The position numbers were made by a program, and so were the translations under genes. From Caulobacter segnis (GTDB lineage Bacteria; Pseudomonadota; Alphaproteobacteria; Caulobacterales; Caulobacteraceae): DNA of 64,000 nt. Below the pieces are notes generated by a model that was not told the DNA's origin, searched no databases, and saw only the letters and a program-made list of their open reading frames with translations. Shown here in pieces: positions 18,903 through 29,361 of this stretch; position 1 is the stretch's first letter, and each line of letters starts with the position of its first letter. The stretch is from contig NZ_JARQWW010000003.1 of the NCBI RefSeq assembly GCF_029543125.1, positions 620,001 through 684,000 of the forward strand, written 5' to 3'.

Positions 18903-19978
18903 TGCGGCGTCCCCGGGGTCGTCGCGGGGGCCGCCGGCTGCGGGGCCGGAGGCCGGGGCGCGGCGGGTGCTGGGGCCGGTTGAGCAGGCGCCGGCGTCAC
19001 GGTCGCCGGCGGCGTCGTTCCGCCCGCGGGCGGCGGCGGGGTGTTGCCCAGGATGCTCTGCTGCTTGAACGCTTCAGGATCTTCCGTCTTGGGCGTCGGC
19101 AGTTGTGTGGTCGACAGCGACTTCTGGTCCGCCAGCTGGCCGAAATCCCGGAACAGCAGGATGCGGACATAGTCGATCGGCGTGGAGTCCGCGAACAGGG
19201 CCACGCGCCAGGCGCCGTCCAGCCCCTTCACCGCCACGCCCACGGGCAGACCGCGCGGCAGCACGCCGCCGTCGCCGGAGGTGACGATGCGGTCCCCCTC
19301 CTTCACCGGGTCGCGGCCGCGCAAATACTCCAGGCGCGGATTGGGTCCGCCGTCACCGGTCAGGATCGAGCGGGCGTTGGTGCGGTCGATCATGACCGGG
19401 GTGCGCGAGGTCGTGTCGGTCAGCAGCAGCACGCGGCTGACATTAGCCCCCACCCCGACAACCCGGCCTATCAGGCCGTGCTCGCTCATCACCGGGTTGC
19501 CGCTGATGACGCCCTTGTCGCCGCCGGCGTCAGCCAGACGGGTGTTGGCGAAAGGACCACGGCTGTCGCTGATCACCCGCGCCGCCACCATGGGGATCGG
19601 CGGATCGGTGCGCAGACCCATCAGGGTGCGGTAGCGTTCGTTGATGTCGCGCTGGGCCAGGGCCACGTCGCGCCACTGGCGCATCTCGACCAGCTCGGCC
19701 TTCAGCTTGCGGTTGTCTGAGACGGCGAAGAAGTAATCTCCGACCCAATCGACGACCGAGCGGGTCCAGCGGCCAGGCGCGGCCACGGCCCCGCTGACCG
19801 GCGCGGCCACGGTGTCCACGGCCTGGCGGGTCACGCCATAGGCCTGGTTCTGCAGGGTCTCGCGGCGGTCATTCACCAGCAAGGCGACGGCGACAATGCC
19901 GGCCACGATCAAGGCCACCGCCGCCGTCCAGGTCAGCGGGACCTTCAACTCGCCAAACTGACCTTCTTTCAAGGCCAC
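18899..19978 (-). CDS. mreC: Rod shape-determining protein MreC
   Basis: A 359-residue protein with an N-terminal membrane anchor (about 15-33), a short periplasmic coiled coil (about 85-115, NRKLKAELVEMRQWRDVAL) and the two beta-barrel region with GDKGVISGNPVMSEHGLIGRVVGVG and RILTGDGGPNPRLEYL plus DRIVTSGDGGVLPRGLPVGV. The last about 75 residues are a Pro/Ala/Thr-rich tail. It organises PBP2 in the periplasm. Its stop overlaps the mreD start by 4 bp; a 91 bp gap separates it from mreB. Confidence 0.95.
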   Translation of the reverse strand: MALKEGQFGELKVPLTWTAAVALIVAGIVAVALLVNDRRETLQNQAYGVTRQAVDTVAAPVSGAVAAPGRWTRSVVDWVGDYFFAVSDNRKLKAELVEMRQWRDVALAQRDINERYRTLMGLRTDPPIPMVAARVISDSRGPFANTRLADAGGDKGVISGNPVMSEHGLIGRVVGVGANVSRVLLLTDTTSRTPVMIDRTNARSILTGDGGPNPRLEYLRGRDPVKEGDRIVTSGDGGVLPRGLPVGVAVKGLDGAWRVALFADSTPIDYVRILLFRDFGQLADQKSLSTTQLPTPKTEDPEAFKQQSILGNTPPPPAGGTTPPATVTPAPAQPAPAPAAPRPPAPQPAAPATTPGTPQ

Positions 19979-20069
19979 TTTATGGGGTCTCCCGGCGCCC
20001 CCGCGCCCGACTCAGGTGTCGCCCCAGTCTAGCCCGCATTGCGGACGAAACGCAGGGGCGTCACGGCGT

Positions 20070-21272
<1,203 letters not shown>

Positions 21273-21298
21273 TCAAGGCCTATCGCGCGCGCCGTTCA

Positions 21299-22180
21299 TC
21301 ATCCTGTCGCGGCGAGCACGACGCCCGCCGCCGTCAGGCCGCCCGCCGCCCATTGCAGCAAACTGAGCCGTTCAGCGAACAGGCGTCTTCCAACCAGCGC
21401 CGCGATAGGCATCTCGATCACGCCGACCGCCCTCACCGGCCCCACCGGGCTGAGCGCCATGGCCGTGAACCACAGACCCGACGCGGCTGCGCCGCAGAAT
21501 CCTGCGCCGAGCGATCGCCGCCAGGCTGCGACCACGGCGATCACCGCCGTCCGGTTGGTGGCGAGCAGCCAACCACCCAGACTCACGGTCTGGATCGCCT
21601 GCACCACGGCCACGGTTGCGAAGGCCGACAGCACCAGATGGTTCGGATCCAGCGCCAGCGCCCCCTGACGGAAGAAGTTGGCGCTCAGCGCGAACATCGC
21701 CCCGGAGCCTAGCCCGAACAGCACCGCGCCACGCTGCATATGCACAGCGCCGCCTCGCGGCCAGGACAGCGCGGTCAGGCCAAGCGTGGCGATCCCGCCG
21801 CCCAGCCAGACCAGGGGCCCCACGTGATCCCCGAAAAACAGAACACCCCAGACCAGGGCGAACGGCAGGCCGCTTTGCTGCATGGCCGTGCCCAGCGCGA
21901 AGGACGACCTCTGCATGGCCGTCAACATCGAGGCCGTGGCGGCCATCTGCAGCCCCGCCCCCGCCAGACAGGCCAAGAAGAACGCTGCTGACGGATGAAA
22001 TCGCGCCCCAGGCGTCGCCAGCCAGAGAATGCCGACGAACAACAGCGCGAACGGCAGGCCGAACAGGAACCTCACCAGGGTCGCGCCCCAGGGCCCCGCC
22101 CCGGTCATGACCGAGCGTTGCGCGGCGTTGCGGGCGACCTGAAGGGTCGCCGCGCCGATGGTCACGGGAATCCAGAGCAT
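21299..22180 (-). CDS. EamA/DMT-family transporter
   Basis: A 293-residue membrane protein with about ten helices arranged as two five-helix repeats, as in the drug/metabolite transporter superfamily. The repeats show FALGTAMQQSGLPFALVWGVLFFGDHVGPLVWLGGGIATLG in the first half and LSPVGPVRAVGVIEMPIAALVGRRLFAERLSLLQWAAGG in the second (helix plus acidic-Arg loop). The substrate is unknown. It lies 41 bp downstream of leuA in the same direction, so it may be co-transcribed with leuA and could export an amino acid or related metabolite; this is inference from position only. Confidence 0.85.
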   Translation of the reverse strand: MLWIPVTIGAATLQVARNAAQRSVMTGAGPWGATLVRFLFGLPFALLFVGILWLATPGARFHPSAAFFLACLAGAGLQMAATASMLTAMQRSSFALGTAMQQSGLPFALVWGVLFFGDHVGPLVWLGGGIATLGLTALSWPRGGAVHMQRGAVLFGLGSGAMFALSANFFRQGALALDPNHLVLSAFATVAVVQAIQTVSLGGWLLATNRTAVIAVVAAWRRSLGAGFCGAAASGLWFTAMALSPVGPVRAVGVIEMPIAALVGRRLFAERLSLLQWAAGGLTAAGVVLAATG

Positions 22181-22221
22181 GGGATGCGGGGCTTAGCCTG
22201 CGCCGGATGGCGCGGCCAGGA

Positions 22222-23790
<1,569 letters not shown>

Positions 23791-23837
23791 GGAAGAAGTC
23801 TTTCGCGGGATCGGCTGGCTGGGTCAGTTACTGGGAA

Positions 23838-23903
23838 CGCCCCTGAGCGGCCGGCCGCGAAGATAAGCGCGGCTAAACGGCGGCCCAGGGGCGGCTAAGC
23901 CCC
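23838..23903 (-). promoter_or_regulatory. leuA attenuator: mutually exclusive RNA pairings
   Basis: In the minus-strand transcript, GGGGC at 23899-23903, just after the Leu codons, can pair with GCCCC at 23888-23892. The same downstream segment (CGCCCCTG, 23886-23893) is also perfectly complementary over 8 bases to CAGGGGCG at 23838-23845, beyond the leader stop. Only one pairing can form at a time, as expected for an attenuator whose choice depends on where the ribosome stalls. A GC-rich self-complementary block (about 23847-23858) sits next to the distal arm. No long U-tract is obvious, so the terminator form is uncertain. Confidence 0.6.
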
Positions 23904-23941
23904 AGCGCAAGAAGCAGCAGGTTGTCGCGGTTGCGGCGCAT
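23873..23941 (-). CDS. leuL: leuA leader peptide (leucine attenuation)
   Basis: A 22-codon frame upstream of leuA. It starts at the ATG at 23941, preceded by AGAGAGG at good spacing, and ends at a TAG at 23873-23875. It reads MRRNRDN, then LLLLALGL, then SRPWAAV, with six leucines in eight residues. Four consecutive Leu codons (CTG CTG CTT CTT) form the stall site. A dense Leu run directly before a biosynthetic leu gene is the classic signature of ribosome-mediated attenuation. Leader peptides of leuA are known in alphaproteobacteria; this instance is read directly from sequence. Confidence 0.88.
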   Translation of the reverse strand: MRRNRDNLLLLALGLSRPWAAV

Positions 23942-24059
23942 GGGCCCTCTCTACCGATTCAGCGGGTCGCGCGCAATAGAAATGCGCGAAATAGGGCTGT
24001 CGGCCGCCATCTCGGCAAGATCGTTCCCCAAATCCTCGCGGGAGAGATCTGCAGCGCGC

Positions 24060-24767
24060 CTATTCCTGCTCGCGCTTCTTCAGCCAGTTGCGGGCGACCC
24101 AGCCCAGACCGATCCACAGAGCCGCCACGCCGACCAGCAGCCCCACATGGCCCATGCCGCCGCCCTTCATCGCCTGGACGATGGAATTGCCGGCGAAGGC
24201 GGTCAGAGCGATCTTCGGGATGATCCCGATCGCCGTGCCCGCGGCGAAGTGCCAGAACTTCATGGGCGTCACGCCCGCCGCCATATTGACGACGATGAAC
24301 GGCGCCGACGGCACCAGGCGGACGATCAGGCTGGCGCTGAAGCCGTTGCGTCCGATCAGGCGCATGAAGCTCTTCACCCCGTCGCCCGGAATGTCACGCA
24401 ACAGCCGCCCGCCGAAAGCCCGCCCTAGCCAGAATCCCACCACCGAGCTGACCAGCGTGCCAATCCAGCTGTAGGCGAACCCGGTCCAGGCTCCGAAAGC
24501 CACCACCGCCGCCGCGATCAGCACGAACTGGGGCACGCCCAGGAACGCCAGGGCCGCGAAGGCGAACACCGCAACCGGCAGACCCCAGATGCCATGAGCC
24601 GATCCCAGCCAGCGCTCGACCGTCGCCTCGCCGGAGAAGCCCAGGACCGACGCCCCGAACAGGAACACCACCCCCACCCCGCCGAACAGGACGAAGGACA
24701 CCGCCAACGCCCGCCAGGCGCGGGCGTCCATGTTCATGACGAAATCGATCAGGCGACGCATGGGCAT
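24060..24767 (-). CDS. TVP38/TMEM64 (SNARE-associated/DedA-like) membrane protein
   Basis: A 235-residue protein with about five to six hydrophobic segments. The VTT-domain core is visible: FLGVPQFVLIAAAVVAFGAWTGFAYSWIG, LVSSVVGFWLGRAFGG, RNGFSASLIVRLVPSAPFIVVNMAAGVTPMKFWHFAAGTAIGIIPK with the typical R-L-x-P-x-x-P-F-x-x-x-N motif. Family members are membrane proteins linked to lipid scrambling or undecaprenyl-phosphate handling; the specific role is unknown. The gene stands alone between the leuA leader region and a lipoprotein gene in the same direction. Confidence 0.88.
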   Translation of the reverse strand: MPMRRLIDFVMNMDARAWRALAVSFVLFGGVGVVFLFGASVLGFSGEATVERWLGSAHGIWGLPVAVFAFAALAFLGVPQFVLIAAAVVAFGAWTGFAYSWIGTLVSSVVGFWLGRAFGGRLLRDIPGDGVKSFMRLIGRNGFSASLIVRLVPSAPFIVVNMAAGVTPMKFWHFAAGTAIGIIPKIALTAFAGNSIVQAMKGGGMGHVGLLVGVAALWIGLGWVARNWLKKREQE

Positions 24768-24803
24768 GGCCTCGCCGATCCGTCCGGGCGGGTCAAGCCG
24801 GCT

Positions 24804-25229
24804 CTACCGTCCGCAATAGATAAGGTCAGCCTTCCAGTCGAACGGCCCGCCCTCGACCGTCATGCGCTCTGTGACCTCCGTGAACCGAAGGCGGAGTCGG
24901 CCGTCAGCCGTTTGCCCCTCCGCCAGGCAGGAAGCATCGACATCGTAGCCGCCGGCCGCCTCGCGCACGTCCTTGAAGGTGCAGGACACCTCGCCGGGCG
25001 TGGAGACGCTGCGATCCTGGAACCGCCACGCCGCGTGACCGCAGGCCGTCTCGGCCGCCGCCCATCGGCCGACATAGCGCGGCGGCGCCGCGACCGACGG
25101 CGCGCGGCTCGGCGCTTGCACCGAAGTCACGGGAGAAGATGTCGCCTGCGAAGCGCCCGCATCCTGGGGCGGGGTGTCGTTGCAGGCGGCCAGCAGGAAC
25201 GCCGCTCCGATCCATGAAAGATGACGCAT
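24804..25229 (-). CDS. Putative lipoprotein, unknown function
   Basis: A 141-residue protein that begins with a lipoprotein signal peptide: a short basic-hydrophobic segment and lipobox LAAC with the acylated Cys at residue 16. A Ser/Ala/Pro-rich linker follows to about residue 50. The globular remainder holds three further cysteines and a final Cys-Gly-Arg. AGGAT lies 4 bases before the ATG at 25229, which fixes the start. The same frame stays open far upstream (to 26450), but that extension is antisense to the aminotransferase gene and is not used. No family is recognised with confidence. Confidence 0.8.
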   Translation of the reverse strand: MRHLSWIGAAFLLAACNDTPPQDAGASQATSSPVTSVQAPSRAPSVAAPPRYVGRWAAAETACGHAAWRFQDRSVSTPGEVSCTFKDVREAAGGYDVDASCLAEGQTADGRLRLRFTEVTERMTVEGGPFDWKADLIYCGR

Positions 25230-25352
25230 GCGATCCTCGCCTTTGACCTCTGTGCAAAAAGAGCCGCGCCTGATGGGGTTCCATTCGTTGCGCCGCAGCA
25301 CGACCGCGCGTAAAGACCGCCGCAATCCTGAAACCTTCCAGGGGAGCCCTGA

Positions 25353-26561
<1,209 letters not shown>

Positions 26562-26563
26562 AC

Positions 26564-26593
26564 AAAAGGCCCGCCGAAAGGCGGGCCTTCTTT
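26564..26593 (+). terminator. Intrinsic terminator after the aminotransferase gene
   Basis: GGCCCGCC (26568-26575) and GGCGGGCC (26580-26587) form an 8 bp perfect stem with a GAAA loop, followed by TTCTTTCTT. An A-run before the stem gives a T-run on the opposite strand, so it could also stop transcription of the convergent DUF2171 gene. Confidence 0.92.
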
Positions 26594-26610
26594 CTTAGGG
26601 CGGGAAGCTT

Positions 26611-26853
26611 CTAGTGCTTCTCGCGCCATTGAGCCTTGGCCTGATCCTGGGTCAGGTTCAGACGAACCTTCTCCTTGGCCTCATCCACATAATCGACCCA
26701 CGACAGCGGGATCATGTGGTGCTTGAAGCCGGCGCCGAGATCCAGCTTGGCCAGCTCAATCTCCTGGCCGACCACATGGTCGACGCGGCCGACGTGCTTG
26801 TCGTCCGAACCGACAACTTCGAAATGTTCGCGGATCTGGGTGGGGGTGATCAT
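26611..26853 (-). CDS. DUF2171 family small protein
   Basis: An 80-residue protein reading MITPTQIREHFEVVGSDDKH, then VGRVDHVVGQEIELAK and a basic, Trp-containing end. The I-x-E-H-M/F-E-V-x-G-S-D-x-x-x-V-G-x-V-D-x-V motif and the H-x-I-P-x-x-W-V sequence (HHMIPLSWVDYVD) mark DUF2171, a PRC-barrel-like family. The molecular role is unknown; PRC-barrel proteins often bind other proteins or RNA. The start is fixed by GAGGAG before the ATG at 26853. It is convergent with the aminotransferase gene. Confidence 0.85.
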   Translation of the reverse strand: MITPTQIREHFEVVGSDDKHVGRVDHVVGQEIELAKLDLGAGFKHHMIPLSWVDYVDEAKEKVRLNLTQDQAKAQWREKH

Positions 26854-26968
26854 CGGATCGTCTCCTCTTGCGGGCCTCGGGGGCGGCCCGTCGGCTGTTC
26901 CAACGGCCTGACCGGATTCAGGTTCAATCATCGTTGAACCGAAGCGGCCGAGACGGCATCGTCCCCAC

Positions 26969-27829
26969 ATGCGTGCCTTTCTCCCCCTCGCCTTCGCCGC
27001 GGCCGTTGTCTCGACCGCTCCCGCCTCCGCCCAGATCGCCGCGACCATGGCGGGCGACGGCGTCACCGTGACCGACGGCGGCAAGCCGGTGCTGTTCTAC
27101 CGCACCAAGGCCGCCGATCCGGCCGATCCCGGCCGCCTGAACTTCGTCCACCCGCTCTACGCGCCCGACGGCAAGACCGTGCTGACGGAAGAGAAACCCG
27201 CCGACCATATCCACCACCGCGGCGTGTTCTGGAGCTGGCACCAGGTGTTGGCGAACGGCGCCTCCGTCGGTGACGGCTGGTTCATGCAGGGGCTGGGCTT
27301 CCGCACCACCGACCGCGCCTTCGCTGACGGCGTGCTGACGGTGAAGGTCGACTGGCTGGACGCCAAGGGCGTGGTGATCGCCAATGAGGTCACCAAGGTC
27401 GCGCCCCGGAAGCTCGGCCCCGAAGGCGCACGCCGCATCGACTTCGAAACGGTCATCACCCCCGTCGTGGGCGGCTTCGCCCTCGGCGGGAGCGACGATG
27501 TGAAGGGTTATGGCGGCTTCTCCATCCGCACCATAAAGCCGGACGCCCTGAGCTTCGTCTCCGACGGCAAGCCGGTGACGCCGACGAACGAGGCGGTGGA
27601 GGCCGGCGGCGTCATGGCCCTGGAATGGCCCAAGGAGGCCGCCTACCCCGCCTGGACCATCCACTTCGGCTGCAAGGCCCAGGGCAAGCCGATCACGAGC
27701 TGGATTCTGCGCAAGTCGCTGTCGATGCAGAACTGCGTCTTCCCCGGCCGCCAGCCATTCCCGCTCGCCAAGGGTCAGCCGCTGCGCCTCGAGTCTTCCG
27801 TGGTGGTCAGCCCGGCGGGAGCTCGCTGA
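26969..27829 (+). CDS. Exported DUF6807 (PmoA-like) protein
   Basis: A 286-residue protein with an N-terminal signal peptide ending near ASAQ (residues 19-22). Conserved features include KPVLFYRTKA, PLYAPDGKTVLTEEKPADHIHHRGVFWSWHQV (with the P-x-D-H-x-H-H-x-G motif) and the beta-rich body typical of DUF6807, which is often annotated PmoA after a misleading early label. The clustered histidines suggest a metal or ligand site, which is inference. Relatives in other genomes occur near sugar catabolism genes; no such genes are here. The stop shares one base with the start of the DUF4169 gene. Confidence 0.8.
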   Translation: MRAFLPLAFAAAVVSTAPASAQIAATMAGDGVTVTDGGKPVLFYRTKAADPADPGRLNFVHPLYAPDGKTVLTEEKPADHIHHRGVFWSWHQVLANGASVGDGWFMQGLGFRTTDRAFADGVLTVKVDWLDAKGVVIANEVTKVAPRKLGPEGARRIDFETVITPVVGGFALGGSDDVKGYGGFSIRTIKPDALSFVSDGKPVTPTNEAVEAGGVMALEWPKEAAYPAWTIHFGCKAQGKPITSWILRKSLSMQNCVFPGRQPFPLAKGQPLRLESSVVVSPAGAR

Positions 27830-28008
27830 TGGCCGAGGTCATCAACTTCAACAAGGCCCGCAAGGCCAAGGCGAAGGAAGCTGGCAAAACGGCGGCGGTG
27901 GAGAACCGCGCCCGCTTCGGCCGCACCAAGACCGAGAAATCCCTGGACGAGGCCCGCGCCGAAAAGGCCGAGCGAGCGCTCGATCAGGCGAAGCTCGACA
28001 AGGACTAG
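27829..28008 (+). CDS. DUF4169 family small protein
   Basis: A 59-residue very basic protein starting MAEVINFNKARKAKAKEA and then ENRARFGRTKTEK, which matches the DUF4169 pattern (M-A-E-x-I-N-L/F-N-x-A-R-K, E-N-R-x-x-F-G-R-T-K). The function is unknown. It begins within the stop of the DUF6807 gene and its last 4 bases overlap the end of the convergent coq4-like gene. Confidence 0.88.
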   Translation: MAEVINFNKARKAKAKEAGKTAAVENRARFGRTKTEKSLDEARAEKAERALDQAKLDKD

Positions 28009-28784
28009 AGCGCCATCGCAGGCCGGCCCAAGCGGTCGCGTTCCTGCGACGGGATCGCCAGATACAGGTCCGGCGCGTCGATCTTCAGCCGCTTGCGGGC
28101 GGCCTCCAGATCTTCCGCGAACAGGGCGTTGTAGTCCTCGCCCGGCAGCCAGGCGGCCTTGCGCCCGTTGCGATAGGCCTGCCAAGCCGCACGTCCGAAA
28201 GGGTGGCCGGAGCGCATCTTCATGTACTCCCGCGCCCCGGCGAAAGAGATGAAGCCGAAGCCGAGATTATCCGTCTGGCCATAGGAGAAGGCCACCACGC
28301 ACACTTCGCCGAAGCCGTCCGTGCCGTAGCCGGTCAGGACGTGCCAGACATCGTGGATGTCACGCACGCGACGCCCGAACCAGGCATAGGGATGGGCCGC
28401 GTCCACATCGTTGTCAGGGACTTTGCGGCTCTCATCCGCCAACCCTTCCGCTGACAGGCCGCGCGGCGCGATGAAGTCGCGATAGGCCGCGCCCACCGTC
28501 CCGGGGCCGAAGCTGGCCAGCCACGCGTGGTCCGACAGGCGGTCGGCGAACTCTTCGCGCTGATAGGCGATGTAGCCGCCCTTGGGCGTGGACAGCAACC
28601 GGCGGTAGCCCCGCGGGATCGTCTTGCCCGACAGGGCGCGCATGATCTCAAAGACCTGCTGGGTGTCTTCCTTGTCAGCGATCAGGCGGCGCATGGCCTG
28701 CAGGGCGCGCACCGGCTGCAGGGAGAACCTGCCCGGCGTGGCGCGGCTGGTGGGCCGCCTTGCAAGGTCGGCGGTCATGTCCAT
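28005..28784 (-). CDS. Coq4-family ubiquinone biosynthesis protein
   Basis: A 259-residue protein of the Coq4 family. The defining zinc motif HDxxH-x11-E is intact as HDVWHVLTGYGTDGFGE. Other matching blocks are the N-terminal PVRALQAMRRLIADKEDTQQVFEIM and the C-terminal WLPGEDYNALFAEDLEAARKRLKI. In eukaryotes Coq4 removes the C1 carboxyl group and hydroxylates that position during ubiquinone synthesis; bacterial homologs are widespread in alphaproteobacteria and are assumed to act similarly. The ATG at 28784 with GGAG 9 bases upstream is preferred over a GTG at 28799. Confidence 0.88.
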   Translation of the reverse strand: MDMTADLARRPTSRATPGRFSLQPVRALQAMRRLIADKEDTQQVFEIMRALSGKTIPRGYRRLLSTPKGGYIAYQREEFADRLSDHAWLASFGPGTVGAAYRDFIAPRGLSAEGLADESRKVPDNDVDAAHPYAWFGRRVRDIHDVWHVLTGYGTDGFGEVCVVAFSYGQTDNLGFGFISFAGAREYMKMRSGHPFGRAAWQAYRNGRKAAWLPGEDYNALFAEDLEAARKRLKIDAPDLYLAIPSQERDRLGRPAMAL

Positions 28785-28849
28785 AGAACGGGTCTCCACG
28801 GGCGCGCGAACCTGACGCGGCCGTCACCCTTTTTCAAGCCGAGGCGCCG

Positions 28850-29071
28850 TTGGCCGGTCTCTCCAAACGCTCCGTGAACCTGTCCGGTCACGCCACGTCC
28901 CTCGCCTTGGAGCCTGAATTCTGGGCGATTTTGGACGAGGCGGCGAAGCAGGAGGAGAGCATGGCCAAGCTCCTGCTGCAGATTGACGCAAGCCGCGGCG
29001 ACCGCCCTCTAGCGTCCGCCTGCCGGGTCTTTGCGCTCAATCGCGTGCTCACCTCTGCACGGGGCGCGTAG
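28850..29071 (+). CDS. Ribbon-helix-helix domain protein (RHH_4)
   Basis: A 73-residue protein. It begins LSKRSVNLSGHATSLALEPE, and continues with FWAILDEAAKQEE, a middle segment SMAKLLLQIDASRG and an end SACRVFALNRVL. This is the pattern of the RHH_4 family (PF13467): a strand K-R-S-V-x-L-x-G-H-x-T-S, then two helices ending S-A-x-R-V-F. Such proteins are putative DNA-binding regulators. No ATG lies in range. The TTG at 28850 gives the best match, because a GTG further in would cut off the beta strand. The 3' end overlaps the convergent membrane gene by 23 bp. Confidence 0.8.
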   Translation: MAGLSKRSVNLSGHATSLALEPEFWAILDEAAKQEESMAKLLLQIDASRGDRPLASACRVFALNRVLTSARGA

Positions 29072-29252
29072 TCTCCGGCGCCTTCTGCGGTTCGGTCATC
29101 GGAATAGTGGTCGTCCGGGAGACGGATTTCTTTTCGGTCCCGAAGACCAGCCACAGGGCGACCGCCCCGACGACGATCACGCCGATCATCGCCCACAGCA
29201 GCAGCGGCACCTGTCCGCGCTCTTCACCTTGCGGTTCGTCAGGATCAGACAT
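29049..29252 (-). CDS. Small single-helix membrane protein, unknown function
   Basis: A 67-residue protein with an acidic N-terminus, one transmembrane helix (about residues 17-39, LLLWAMIGVIVVGAVALWLV) and a polar Thr/Pro-rich C-terminus. The ATG at 29252 is preceded by GGGAGG at 6 base spacing, a strong site, so translation is likely. No family is recognised. It is convergent with the ribbon-helix-helix gene (23 bp overlap) and divergent from the UvrD-type helicase gene. Confidence 0.72.
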   Translation of the reverse strand: MSDPDEPQGEERGQVPLLLWAMIGVIVVGAVALWLVFGTEKKSVSRTTTIPMTEPQKAPETTRPVQR

Positions 29253-29361
29253 CACACGCCTCCCAATGCCTGAACGACCCAGCCGTAAGCGCGTTCCCGC
29301 CCCTTAAGCCGGGCGGCGTTTGTGCTACATATGTTCCATTGAATCAGAGAGTTTTGTTTCC

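Noticed and set aside
29320..29361. ATG at 29320 as start of the UvrD-type helicase, and a LexA box upstream
   Set aside because: The 14 extra residues are not helicase-like and the ATG lacks a binding site. GTTC occurs near 29334 but without the second GTTC at the spacing of a Caulobacter LexA box.
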